From Rhodococcus sp. EPR-157 (GTDB taxonomy: Bacteria > Actinomycetota > Actinomycetes > Mycobacteriales > Mycobacteriaceae): a stretch of 44,129 bases of DNA. A program made the translations under genes and the position numbers. Below the pieces are notes generated by a model. That model searched no databases. It was not told the origin of the DNA and worked only from the letters and a program-made list of their open reading frames with translations. The stretch is taken from positions 1 through 44,129 of the forward strand of contig NZ_LVCV01000571.1 in the NCBI RefSeq assembly GCF_001647195.1, in the 5' to 3' direction. Of this stretch, positions 8,173-16,719 are shown one piece after another (the stretch's first letter is position 1; every line of letters starts with the position of its first letter).

Positions 8173-8691
8173 TCAGACGAGGCAGGGAGGCCCGCGAGTA
8201 CCTGCCCCCGAGCACACCAGCAGGCGGAGAACGACTTTCGGTCGGTAGTCCGTCTGATTCGCACGCTCGGTGTCGGACACCGGCAGTACGACGCCGAGCA
8301 CGGGAAGTATCCGTCGCAGTACGGACAGCGCGTGGCTGTAACCGACGATGGCACCGCGGATGAGTATCGCGCACAGCACCGTCGCACACGCGTGCGCCGC
8401 CAGCATGGACGGCGTGAGGCCAGCGCCGTGGTGGTGTTCGCTCGCGATGGTGAGAATCGCGTGCCCGAGCACCTGGCCGAGGGCGAGAACGAACATCGTA
8501 GGAACACGGTCGCCCAGAATCGTCACGGCGCCGCCCACGGCCGCACTGACGACCACCAGCAGCACGAGCGCCGATTCGCTCGGCATCATGACCCCGCCGC
8601 CGACACCGTGCGCGCCGATACTCAACGCGCCGGACGCAGCACCGACGAAGGCGCCACGCATCCGTCCGCGAGCGTCGGGCACGGTAGTCAT
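8173..8691 (-). CDS. Membrane protein in the copper/heme locus
   Basis: This 172-residue protein has about four hydrophobic segments, an EHHHGAG loop that could bind metal, and a Cys near the end (CSGAG). The start MTTVPDARGRMRGAFVG fits the frame. It is on the same strand as the PepSY-PCu(A)C-DyP unit, separated from it by 143 bases carrying palindrome copy 1. The family is not recognised. The His cluster and position suggest a role in copper or heme handling, which is inference only. Confidence 0.65.
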   Translation of the reverse strand: MTTVPDARGRMRGAFVGAASGALSIGAHGVGGGVMMPSESALVLLVVVSAAVGGAVTILGDRVPTMFVLALGQVLGHAILTIASEHHHGAGLTPSMLAAHACATVLCAILIRGAIVGYSHALSVLRRILPVLGVVLPVSDTERANQTDYRPKVVLRLLVCSGAGTRGPPCLV

Positions 8692-8720
8692 GCAGACACC
8701 CTAGTCGACTACTACGGAAG

Positions 8721-9413
8721 CTAGTAGCGAGCTGCGGCCTCGAGGCCGCGCAGCCGATCGGACGGTGTCCGACGTGGACAACTCGTGCACATGTCCGCCT
8801 CCTCCGTGACGAACAACAGACAGCATGAGCAGCGACGAGTGAACCTTCGGCCGGCGACGTCCACGAAACGGGGAGCCGGCATGGGCGCAGCCATCTGTTC
8901 GACCAGCTGTTCGGCGAAGGCACTGCCGAGCAATCTGTCGCCCAGGGCGGCCCCGACGTCCAGACTTCGGTTCGCGATCGAGTCCGTCGCGATGGCCCAC
9001 AGCGCCCGCGATCGCGCTCCCGATGCAACAGACAGCGCGCCGATGATGCCGGTGAACGCCGAGGTCAACCTCTCGGGCAGCAGCTCCGCGGCGATAGTCC
9101 GGTCGGTCACCACACCACCGAGGTAGCCGTTCGAGCGAAGGAAGCATCGCGCGTCCTCGAGCGTCGGATCAGCCGCCTCCCCCGTGACCATGACGGTGGC
9201 AACTGCCACGAACGCCAACGTCGAACTTGCCGAATACCACCACAGCGTTCCGTTCACGCGCGCATCGGCACAGTTCCACCGTTTGCCTGTCTCGACGACT
9301 CGCGCCCGCATCCAGTCCGTATCGAGCATCGACGACGCCGGGAGGTCGAACGGACCCTGCAGGTACTCCTCCAGACCCGGCACCCTCTTTGCGGCCTCCG
9401 CGTAGACCGTCAT
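8721..9413 (-). CDS. FhuF-like [2Fe-2S] protein
   Basis: This 230-residue protein ends in the FhuF-type cluster motif, Cys-Cys-x10-Cys-x2-Cys, in RCSCCLLFVTEEADMCTSCP. In FhuF of E. coli this binds a [2Fe-2S] centre that reduces ferric siderophores in the cytoplasm. Here the start overlaps the stop of the ABC ATPase gene (ATGA at 9410-9413), and the whole operon lies behind a cobalamin riboswitch. The substrate may therefore be an imported corrinoid (Co(III) reduction) rather than a siderophore. That assignment rests on context; the fold and cluster assignment rest on the motif. Confidence 0.82.
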   Translation of the reverse strand: MTVYAEAAKRVPGLEEYLQGPFDLPASSMLDTDWMRARVVETGKRWNCADARVNGTLWWYSASSTLAFVAVATVMVTGEAADPTLEDARCFLRSNGYLGGVVTDRTIAAELLPERLTSAFTGIIGALSVASGARSRALWAIATDSIANRSLDVGAALGDRLLGSAFAEQLVEQMAAPMPAPRFVDVAGRRFTRRCSCCLLFVTEEADMCTSCPRRTPSDRLRGLEAAARY

Positions 9414-10177
9414 GCCAGTCCGTCAATATCTATGACGGGACGCGGATGCGCGCGCACCGTCGCGCGGATGCCGAATACGTCTGCAAGCAACCGATCGGTG
9501 AGGGTCCGGGCGGTCTCCCCGGCGGCGACGACACGCCCTGCGTCGAGCACGGCGAGCGACGTGCAGTACTCGACGGCCAAACGCAGATCGTGCACGGTGA
9601 CGACGATGGCGAGGCCGTCCGCGGCCAGATCCCGGACGGCGTTCATCACGACGAGCTGATGCCTCAGGTCCAGGTGGTTCGTCGGTTCGTCGAGCAGCAG
9701 GATTCGAGGTTGCTGGGCCAACGCCCGAGCGATAGCGACGCGCTGGCGCTCGCCACCTGACAACGATCCGACGTCGCGGTCGGCGAGAGCCGTCAGGTCG
9801 ACCCGGCTCAACGAGTCCGTCACGATGGCGTCGTCGGCCGCACTCCCGGAAGAGAACCAACCACGATGCGGTACCCGGCCGAGTGCAACGGATTCTCGAA
9901 CCGTCAGTCCCACCGACGCTTCCGGTTCCTGAGTCCCGACGCCCACCGTCCGCGCAAGTTCCGATCGGGCCATGGAGTGGGCGTCGGCATCGTCGACCAG
10001 CACAGTGCCCGCCGACGGCGTCAGCGCGCGGTAGCAGCACCGTAGCGCCGTGGTCTTGCCCGAACCGTTGGGCCCGACCAGCCCCAGTATCTCTCCTGGT
10101 TGCACGTCGAAGTTTATGCCGTGCAGCACTTCTCGACTACCGAGACGTGCCTTCACGTCGAGCACCGAGAGCGTCAT
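9410..10177 (-). CDS. btuD: ABC transporter ATPase, corrinoid type (BtuD-like)
   Basis: This 255-residue ATPase has Walker A GPNGSGKT (35-42), signature LSGGERQR, Walker B ILLLDEPTNHLD and an H-loop TVHDL. It belongs to the FepC/BtuD group that energises binding-protein-dependent uptake of iron complexes, heme or vitamin B12. The ATGA overlaps with the permease gene (10174-10177) and with the FhuF-like gene place it third in a four-gene operon. The cobalamin riboswitch ahead of the operon is the reason for choosing the B12 function. Confidence 0.85.
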   Translation of the reverse strand: MTLSVLDVKARLGSREVLHGINFDVQPGEILGLVGPNGSGKTTALRCCYRALTPSAGTVLVDDADAHSMARSELARTVGVGTQEPEASVGLTVRESVALGRVPHRGWFSSGSAADDAIVTDSLSRVDLTALADRDVGSLSGGERQRVAIARALAQQPRILLLDEPTNHLDLRHQLVVMNAVRDLAADGLAIVVTVHDLRLAVEYCTSLAVLDAGRVVAAGETARTLTDRLLADVFGIRATVRAHPRPVIDIDGLA

Positions 10178-11262
10178 CGCCCAACCTTCCCGTATTGCCG
10201 GTAGAGCATGAAGACGAAGATCGGTGCGCCGACGAGCGCCGTGACGACTCCGACCGGCACCTCGGTACTGCGCGCGATCGACCGGGCGAGGGTGTCGGCG
10301 CCGACCAGCGCGATCGCCCCGAGCAGCGCAGCGACCGGCAGCAATCTCAGTGCCCTGGTTCCGACAATGTACCCCGCCAGATGCGGTACGAGCAGCCCGA
10401 CGAATCCTATTCCGCCACCAACGGATACAGCAGCTCCCGCCAGCATGGAGACCGCGAGTAGCTGGATCACGCGGAAGCGTCGCACATTCAGCCCGAGCGC
10501 TGCGGCGCCGTCGTCACCGGTCTTGAGTAGGTCCAATCTCGGGGCGCCGATCAACAGGGCCGTTCCGATCACCAGCAACGCCAGTGTGGGAAACGTCAAT
10601 GTCGACCACCGCGCGTCCCCGAATCCACCGGCGAGCCAGTGCAATACACCGCTCAAAGTGTGCTCGTCCGCGAACACCAGAAGCGTGAAGGTGATCAGCG
10701 CCGAGAACACACTTCCCAGCGCGACGCCGACCAGAACGATCGCCGTCGACTGCGGGTACCGACCGCCGATGAGCAACGCCAGGAACAGCGGAATCATCGC
10801 CCCGATGAATGCCGCGGTCGGAATCGTGAAGACGCCGAGCGTCCCGGCCCCGATTCCGAGCGTCATCACCAGCACGACACCGAAGCCTGCGCCCGAAGAA
10901 ACTCCGAGCAGGTACGGGTCGGCCAGCGGATTGCGGGTCACTGCCTGCGCGACGCCACCTGCGATGGCCAGCGACGCGCCGACGACCGCGGCGGTCAACG
11001 TTCGCGGCAATCGAGATTCGACGACGATCACTGCGCGCGCCTCGGTCCACCACGATTCGAAGGCTCCCGGCATGAGCCGATGCGCGACGATCGCCCACAC
11101 GTCGCCGACGGGAATTCGCACGGATCCGAACGACACCGCCGCCGCGATCGACACCAGCAACACGGCAATCAGCATCGCCACGATCATTCCGAACCCCACT
11201 CGCGAACGCCGTCGCACCTGGGATTGCGCGGGTGCGGTTCGGGTCGGGGCCATCGTCGACAT
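10174..11262 (-). CDS. btuC: FecCD-family ABC permease, corrinoid type (BtuC-like)
   Basis: The ATG at 11262 gives 362 residues with about nine to ten membrane helices. It has the FecCD/BtuC pattern, for example RLPRTLTAAVVGASLAIAGG, TRNPLADPYLLGVSSGAGFG and GFVGLLVPHLAGYIVG. The family forms homodimeric permeases for large metal chelates or cobalamin. The start shares one base with the stop of the binding-protein gene (TGATG at 11260-11264). The open frame continues upstream to 11499, but this extension runs inside the binding-protein gene and was not used. Confidence 0.88.
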   Translation of the reverse strand: MSTMAPTRTAPAQSQVRRRSRVGFGMIVAMLIAVLLVSIAAAVSFGSVRIPVGDVWAIVAHRLMPGAFESWWTEARAVIVVESRLPRTLTAAVVGASLAIAGGVAQAVTRNPLADPYLLGVSSGAGFGVVLVMTLGIGAGTLGVFTIPTAAFIGAMIPLFLALLIGGRYPQSTAIVLVGVALGSVFSALITFTLLVFADEHTLSGVLHWLAGGFGDARWSTLTFPTLALLVIGTALLIGAPRLDLLKTGDDGAAALGLNVRRFRVIQLLAVSMLAGAAVSVGGGIGFVGLLVPHLAGYIVGTRALRLLPVAALLGAIALVGADTLARSIARSTEVPVGVVTALVGAPIFVFMLYRQYGKVGR

Positions 11263-12251
11263 CACGACTGGAACCGGTCCGGATGAAGGCTGCGAGCGAT
11301 GGTGTCGACGCTCGTCACCAGCCGTGGGCTTTCGAAGAAGTCGTCGAGGGGGACGACGATGAAGTTGTTCTGCTGCACGGCGGGAGTCGTCGCCACGATG
11401 GGCTGGTTCTTCAGAAAGTCGATCTTCTCTTGCGCGGACGTCTCGCCGTAGTCGAGAACGACGATGGCCGCAGGTGAGCGTTCGCCGACGATCTCCCACG
11501 TGGTATCGAGATACGGCCGTTCACCTTCGGGGAAGATGTTGGCGGCGCCTGCGTGATCGGCGATCAGCTGCCCGACGCCGACGCCGCCGATCGTCATCGG
11601 CACGTCTTGACCGGAGTCGTAGAAGAAGGTCGGGGTCGGAGTGACGCCCTCCAGCCTCGTGCCGACCGCGTTCAAGCCGTCGACGACGCCGTCGGTGACC
11701 GCGTCCGCTGCGCCCTCGACACCGAGGACATCGCCGAGCTGGGAGAAGTCGACTTCGAGCATCCCGATGTCCGGGAACCCCAAACCGCAGTATTCCGAGA
11801 AGAGGAACGTCGGTATTCCCAGCTCGGCGAAGGTCTGCCGCGATCGACCTTCCTTGTCGTCGAACGCGCTGCGCATACCGCCGACCACGAGGTTCGGCTC
11901 GAGATCGAGAATCTGCTCCTTGGTGGGGTACTCGTCGGCAAGACCGTCGATCCGCGCGAACTCCTCGGCCGTTTCGGCAGTGGGTGTGGCGTTGCGGTAG
12001 CCCATCCCGACGATGCGATCCGCGACGCCCATCTGGATGAGGACCTCGGTGACGTGATCGTTCATCGAGACGATGCGTCGAGGTGGCGCGTCGAACTCGG
12101 CTGTGACATCGCAATTGGTGATCGACACGGGTTCGGCGAACTTGGTCACCGGGGGCGATGCGTCGGCTGTGTCGCCGCGGGAACAGCCCGCAAGTACAAG
12201 AACGGATCCGATCGCCACAGCGCAGACGACGGAGGGGGTGGAGCGTGACAT
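11262..12251 (-). CDS. btuF: Corrinoid-binding lipoprotein of ABC importer (BtuF-like)
   Basis: The ATG at 12251 follows GAGGTTC and gives 329 residues with a lipoprotein signal (VLVLAGC, Cys23). The rest is a class III periplasmic-binding-protein fold. RRIVSMNDHVTEVLIQMGVADRIVGMGYRN is the usual first helix region, and ILDLEPNLVVGG, VVLDYGE and FFESPRLVTSVDTIARSLHP mark the remainder. The family binds siderophores, heme or cobalamin. The cobalamin riboswitch directly upstream argues for a corrinoid. A frame reaching 12413 reads through the riboswitch and is not a real extension. Confidence 0.85.
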   Translation of the reverse strand: MSRSTPSVVCAVAIGSVLVLAGCSRGDTADASPPVTKFAEPVSITNCDVTAEFDAPPRRIVSMNDHVTEVLIQMGVADRIVGMGYRNATPTAETAEEFARIDGLADEYPTKEQILDLEPNLVVGGMRSAFDDKEGRSRQTFAELGIPTFLFSEYCGLGFPDIGMLEVDFSQLGDVLGVEGAADAVTDGVVDGLNAVGTRLEGVTPTPTFFYDSGQDVPMTIGGVGVGQLIADHAGAANIFPEGERPYLDTTWEIVGERSPAAIVVLDYGETSAQEKIDFLKNQPIVATTPAVQQNNFIVVPLDDFFESPRLVTSVDTIARSLHPDRFQS

Positions 12252-12299
12252 GAGAACCTCACTTGGAGCTGGAGAGCCACGAAATGAGAGTCGGGTGCG

Positions 12300-12485
12300 C
12301 AGCAAAAAACGGCCACGCGCTGGACTGCCGATTCGTAGACCACGACGAATGGGTGTCGCACACACAGCCGCTGGGTAATCGGGCTCGCCGCCTCCGCTAC
12401 AGAGTCGGCCCACCGTTGCGGGTCAGCGCCGGATTTCGACCGGCTTCCCCCTGCGACTGGCTAGCTTGGTGCTTCGCTCAGCAGT
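12300..12485 (-). promoter_or_regulatory. Cobalamin riboswitch
   Basis: Read on the minus strand, bases 12450-12373 contain the conserved core of the adenosylcobalamin aptamer in order: GGGGAAGCC, GGTCGAAATCC, GACCCGCAAC, then GAGCCCGATTACCC. A 3' hairpin follows (ATTCGT, an 8-base loop, ACGAAT), as in the kissing-loop hairpin of this class. Further on, a short GC stem runs into six Ts (near 12304-12309), which could be an intrinsic terminator. The element begins about 20 bases after the stop of the upstream FUSC gene. It should shut off the importer operon when cobalamin is plentiful. Outer limits are approximate. Confidence 0.87.
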
Positions 12486-12499
12486 ATGCACTGAAGAAC

Positions 12500-14566
12500 T
12501 CAGACCCGTGTGAGCGCCTCCCCCATCGTGCGATTCAGTGTGCCGAGCGATCGGACCGCGCTGCGGACCGGACCGGGCGTCGTGGCCCCGGTGAGCATGA
12601 CGTCGGTGGCGGAGGTGTCGGTCAGCTTCTCCGGCGGCTCGACGTGCTCGCCCGCGAGGGCCCGTTTGACGTTCTCGATGGTCGCCTTGGTGACGTCGGC
12701 GGCCTCCCGAAGCGCCCGCGACGTCTCCTCCGACGGCGTGCGCGACGGTTCGCCGCGAGAGGCTCCGACACCGGCGCGGGCAAGTGCGTGCGACGACCGA
12801 TTGCTGACCGTCATGATCCGCATCAGCCGCTTGACTCCTCGGCGCGTCCGCGTCGTCGGACCGATCTCCAACGGCTTGCCTGCAGTGACAACGTCTTTGA
12901 GCGCGTTGTCGAGCGTGCGCATGTCGGCCACCAAGTCCGTCCGAGTACCCGGTTCGACGACCGATCCGATGCTGGTGTCGATGATGGCGATCATGAGGTC
13001 GAGATAGTCGTCGATCTTGTCGAACATCGTCGTTCTGGTGCCGGTGGAGAAGATGAAGTACGCCGACGCGATTCCGACGAGCCCACCCGCCGCCGTTTCG
13101 TAGATCCGCAGTTCGAGTACCTCGATGCTGAAGGTGCCGAGCAGCCCGTACAGCATGGCGAGCATGACGGTGATGAAGAACGACAGCAACGCGTAGGCGA
13201 CCGTGACGAGGTAGAAAGCGAAGAACACGCAGACCACGAGCAGCATTAGCTGTAGCGGCTGATTGTTTCCGACCAACGCAGCCAGTAGAACTCCCGCAAC
13301 GACTCCCGCGATGGTCCCGACGACGCGATGGCCCGCACGCGAGAGGATTTCACCCCGCGTCGATGCACCGGTGAACACGAGAAAGGCTGTCAGCACCGCC
13401 CAATACCACCGGTCGGGCGAGATGATCTCACCGAGAACCGTTGCAGCGCTGGTCGCGACAGCAACCTGAATCGCGGCTTTGGTACTCGGATTCAATCCGG
13501 TCGGCTCGTCGTCGACCTTCTCGGGCTTCTCCTCGGGTACGGGCGCGGACTTCAGCGCATTGCTGGTGATGTGATGAATGGCGATGTGTGCCTGCACTGC
13601 TCGCATCGCGACTGCGGTGGCGATGCCGGCCTGAGTGGATGAATCCGCCCTGTCGGCCGCGGCAGCAGCAAGGCGTCGGGCAGCCCGCAGTTGGTCTTCG
13701 GACGGATTGTTCTGCAGACAGGAACCGAGTGCTGTCGTCGCCTGCCCGAGCGAATCCGGCCACGCGTTCTTCGGGTCGAGCGCCCACAGCGCACTGACGA
13801 GTTGTTCGGTGGCGATCTGCGCGTCGAAGATGCGGACGGACAGATCGTCGTTCGTGACACTGAGGAGTTGAGCAGCATCGTTGCGGTCGAGCCAGTCGTC
13901 GATCATCAGAGCCGTGCTGCCGAGTTTGTCGAGCCTCTTGCGCAGCAGGTCCAGATTCCGATCACCCCTGTTCGACGCCACCTCGAGCACGTCGATCGAC
14001 GCGGCCCGCAATGCCCGCACGAGACGCTTAACCTCGAGCCCCGGCCGATCGGGAAGAATCACCGTGCGCACCAGAATCGACAATGCGACACCGCACACGA
14101 TCGACACGGCGAGCATCGGAATCTGCCCCGGTTCGGCGCGGAGGAACAGAGCGAAGAAATAGCAGATGAACGCGACCATCCCGAGCGCGTTTCCGCGCGG
14201 GCCGTAGCGCCGCACCCACACAGCAGCGAAGAGGACGGCGATGAATCCGACGTCGGCCACTTTCCCGAACTGTGACAGGACCGCCGACAGTGACACGGCC
14301 GCGATGGCAGGGAAGACCAGGAGCATCGACGTGATCACGCGGCTGCGCTGGTCCTTGTCCTTGACCGCCGCGGAGGCTTGCATCGCGACGACCGTTCCCA
14401 ACAACGCGATGGTCAGCGGTTGGCCGACGAGATGTGCGCCGGGCAGAAGGACAGCCATTGCGAGTACGACGGTGATCGTGGTGGTGGATGCAGATCGAAG
14501 TCGCAACCGACCGGGGTCGGACACCGCGAGGAAGCGGAGCGTCTCCTGGATGAATCGAGCAGCCAT
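12500..14566 (-). CDS. FUSC-family membrane protein
   Basis: This 688-residue protein has two hydrophobic blocks, at about residues 25-170 and 365-505. The second contains the region typical of fusaric-acid-resistance/aromatic-acid-exporter proteins: SPDRWYWAVLTAFLVFTGASTRGE, then RVVGTIAGVVAGVLLAAL. A soluble helical region lies between them and a soluble tail of about 180 residues follows. The family exports aromatic acids or other amphipathic compounds; some members modify cell-envelope traits. It is upstream of the corrinoid operon on the same strand, and its last codons lie where that operon's promoter might be. Substrate unknown. Confidence 0.85.
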   Translation of the reverse strand: MAARFIQETLRFLAVSDPGRLRLRSASTTTITVVLAMAVLLPGAHLVGQPLTIALLGTVVAMQASAAVKDKDQRSRVITSMLLVFPAIAAVSLSAVLSQFGKVADVGFIAVLFAAVWVRRYGPRGNALGMVAFICYFFALFLRAEPGQIPMLAVSIVCGVALSILVRTVILPDRPGLEVKRLVRALRAASIDVLEVASNRGDRNLDLLRKRLDKLGSTALMIDDWLDRNDAAQLLSVTNDDLSVRIFDAQIATEQLVSALWALDPKNAWPDSLGQATTALGSCLQNNPSEDQLRAARRLAAAAADRADSSTQAGIATAVAMRAVQAHIAIHHITSNALKSAPVPEEKPEKVDDEPTGLNPSTKAAIQVAVATSAATVLGEIISPDRWYWAVLTAFLVFTGASTRGEILSRAGHRVVGTIAGVVAGVLLAALVGNNQPLQLMLLVVCVFFAFYLVTVAYALLSFFITVMLAMLYGLLGTFSIEVLELRIYETAAGGLVGIASAYFIFSTGTRTTMFDKIDDYLDLMIAIIDTSIGSVVEPGTRTDLVADMRTLDNALKDVVTAGKPLEIGPTTRTRRGVKRLMRIMTVSNRSSHALARAGVGASRGEPSRTPSEETSRALREAADVTKATIENVKRALAGEHVEPPEKLTDTSATDVMLTGATTPGPVRSAVRSLGTLNRTMGEALTRV

Positions 14567-14604
14567 CGCTCGAGCTTATGCGGCAGACAGTGATGTTCGA
14601 GCTG

Positions 14605-15915
14605 TCACGCGAGGCGCAACCGCACGATCGCCGGAGCCGTGGAATGCGGAAGCAACCTACTCATGTCGGCGGGAAGCAGGAGGTCGATGGTCGCCGAGTC
14701 GTCGAACCGATACGGCTGGGTCTGGACTATCCCCGACAGGTGCTTGCGCAACCTCGACATCTCGGCACGAACGGTGATGGCCCGCCCGTCGTCACCGAAC
14801 AGATCCGCCGCCATCTGCGCGGCACTGCGACCTTCCCGGTTGACGGCGAGCAGGCACAGGATCTCCGCATGTCGGGGCGTGGGTTCGTGCGTCCATTCAC
14901 CGACCTCGCTGCGAATCTGCACGCGAGTCTGCTGCGGGTGCCGAAGATCGATACAGACCGTGGTGACGTTGCCGGTTTCCGAGGGGGTTCCGTCCTCACC
15001 GGCGCCCGTGGGACGGACCAACCAACCGCCGGGGAGCGGCTCGAAATCGCACACCCCCAGGGCAGGCATCCAGAACCGGCCAGTAGCAAGGTCTTCCGGG
15101 AGCAAGACTCGGTTGCGAAGCGCTACCGATTCGACTGCGGCGACCCACCCGTTGGAGTCCACTGCGAGCGCTGGGGACTGCAACCTCGCGAGCATCGGGG
15201 CAGCCACAGATCTGAGCCGATCGAGATTCTGCCGATGATGCTCCCGCAGTTGCGATTCCGCCAACCGTGCAATGGCGTCGACCAAGGCCAACGTCGTCGG
15301 GTGGACGGTGCTCGCCGGACCACTGACGTCCACTGCCCCGATCACGTGTCCGGTTCGCGGATCCTTGATGGGGGCTCCCGCACAGGTCCATGGATGATGG
15401 CTGCGCACATAGTGTTCGGCCGAGAAGATCTGCACCGCTCGCCTCGACACCAGGGCGGTACCGATTGCGTTGGTACCGACCGAATCCTCCGCCCAGCTTG
15501 CTCCTTCGACGAAGCCCAGCCCATCCGCGCGGTCCAGTACCGCCGCCGAGCCGCTGCGCCACAGCACCCGTCCGCGCCGATCAGCAACCACCAGAATGTT
15601 GTCGCCGTCCTGCACCACCGATTCGAGACCGCGGGCGAGGTCGTCGAGTATGTCGAACAACCCCGATTCCCGACGGCTCAGCTCGAGATCCGACACGTCG
15701 ATCTGCTGATAGGCAACGCTGCGCTGCTCGGGGTCGATGCCGAGGGTCTGCAACCGTCGCCACGACTCACCGACCACATCACGCGGACGGGCAGGCGCCC
15801 TTCCTCCTGCCATCGTCGCGTCGTAGACCGCAGTGAGGATCTGCGCGTAGCGACGCGGGTCTTCACCGGCGGCCAGCGCAGGTTCAGGGCCTGTCGACTG
15901 TGTCATCACCGACAA
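14605..15915 (-). CDS. GAF-domain transcriptional regulator, non-AAA
   Basis: This 436-residue protein has the AcoR-type N-terminal layout: RPRDVVGESWRRLQTLGID, then a GAF domain containing ASWAEDSVGTNAIGTAL and AEHYVRSHHPWTCAGAPI (about residues 80-215). The AAA and Fis domains of AcoR are absent. Instead the C-terminus (about 345-400) looks like a winged-helix DNA-binding region: RHAEILCLLAVNREGRSAAQMA, then RAEMSRLRKHLSG. It probably senses a small metabolite and controls the neighbouring butanediol/acetoin genes bdhA-butA, which end 37 bases upstream of it on the same strand. The start may be TTG 15915 (GGAG five bases upstream), GTG 15909 or ATG 15906. Confidence 0.82.
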   Translation of the reverse strand: MSVMTQSTGPEPALAAGEDPRRYAQILTAVYDATMAGGRAPARPRDVVGESWRRLQTLGIDPEQRSVAYQQIDVSDLELSRRESGLFDILDDLARGLESVVQDGDNILVVADRRGRVLWRSGSAAVLDRADGLGFVEGASWAEDSVGTNAIGTALVSRRAVQIFSAEHYVRSHHPWTCAGAPIKDPRTGHVIGAVDVSGPASTVHPTTLALVDAIARLAESQLREHHRQNLDRLRSVAAPMLARLQSPALAVDSNGWVAAVESVALRNRVLLPEDLATGRFWMPALGVCDFEPLPGGWLVRPTGAGEDGTPSETGNVTTVCIDLRHPQQTRVQIRSEVGEWTHEPTPRHAEILCLLAVNREGRSAAQMAADLFGDDGRAITVRAEMSRLRKHLSGIVQTQPYRFDDSATIDLLLPADMSRLLPHSTAPAIVRLRLA

Positions 15916-15951
15916 TTGTGCTCCAAATCACTTCGAGTGTGCAAAGGCGGG

Positions 15952-16719
15952 TCAGCGGAAGACCAGCCCACCGTCGATCAGGCCCGCCTGACCAGTCATG
16001 TAGTCCGAATCCGGCCCGGACAGGTACGACACGAACGCTGCCACATCCTCCGGCGTCTGCGCCCACCCGAGAGCGATGCCGCCCACGAACTTGTCGTACG
16101 TCTCACCCTCGGCTGCACCGGTCAGTTCGGCGAAACGCTTGTCGATGGTCACCCACATATCGGTGCCCACGACACCCGGGCAGTACGCATTGACGGTGAT
16201 GCCGTGCGCCGCGTACTCCTTGGCGGCGGCCTGCGTCAATGCCCGAACGGCGAACTTCGTCGCACTGTAGACGCCGAGCATCGCGAAGCCGTCGTGTCCA
16301 GCGATCGACGAGGCGTTGATGATCTTCCCCTTCTGGCCGAGCGCCTTGAATTTCGCTGCGGCAGCTTGGATTCCCCACAGCACACCGTCGACGTTCACGG
16401 CCCAGATCTTCCGTACATCGTCCGGACGGACGTCGTCGATGGGGGCAACCTGCGCGATACCGGCATTGTTGACCATGACGTCGAAGCCGCCGTGGGCCTC
16501 GTGCGCATGGTCGACGGCTGCGAAGACCGCATCACGGTCACTGACGTCGGCGACGAATGTCGTTGCTTTGCTGCCGATCCCGCGAACCTCGGCAGCCACG
16601 TTCTCGATCTTCTCGGGCGCCAGGTCGACGAGCGCGATGTCATGCCCGTCGGCGGCCAGTCTCAGCGCGATTCCGCGGCCGATCCCCTGGCCGCCGCCGG
16701 TGACGAGTACGACGCTCAT
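15952..16719 (-). CDS. butA: Acetoin(diacetyl) reductase / 2,3-butanediol dehydrogenase, SDR
   Basis: This 255-residue classical SDR has the TGGGQGIG cofactor motif (7-14), NNAG (84-87), and the catalytic set Ser138, Tyr151 and Lys155. Segments such as [42 protein letters not shown] and [15 protein letters not shown] match the diacetyl/acetoin reductase (ButA/BudC) group closely from memory. It should interconvert diacetyl, acetoin and 2,3-butanediol with NAD(H) in the cytoplasm. Its ATG overlaps the bdhA stop (ATGA at 16716-16719), giving a coupled pair of stereochemically complementary dehydrogenases. Confidence 0.85.
   Translation of the reverse strand: MSVVLVTGGGQGIGRGIALRLAADGHDIALVDLAPEKIENVAAEVRGIGSKATTFVADVSDRDAVFAAVDHAHEAHGGFDVMVNNAGIAQVAPIDDVRPDDVRKIWAVNVDGVLWGIQAAAAKFKALGQKGKIINASSIAGHDGFAMLGVYSATKFAVRALTQAAAKEYAAHGITVNAYCPGVVGTDMWVTIDKRFAELTGAAEGETYDKFVGGIALGWAQTPEDVAAFVSYLSGPDSDYMTGQAGLIDGGLVFR

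Noticed and set aside
6635-9028. Minus-strand frame of 797 codons as a single large protein
   Set aside because: Only the part after the ATG at 8029 has PepSY character. The rest overlaps the 172-aa membrane protein, the palindrome and the FhuF-like gene.
8721-12251. Siderophore uptake operon (Fec/FhuF)
   Set aside because: The families fit iron chelates, and no DtxR/IdeR-type iron box was seen. A cobalamin riboswitch is present instead, so the corrinoid reading was preferred.
11262-12413. Binding-protein gene starting at 12413
   Set aside because: The extra residues are encoded by the cobalamin riboswitch; a lipoprotein signal and ribosome site begin at the ATG at 12251.
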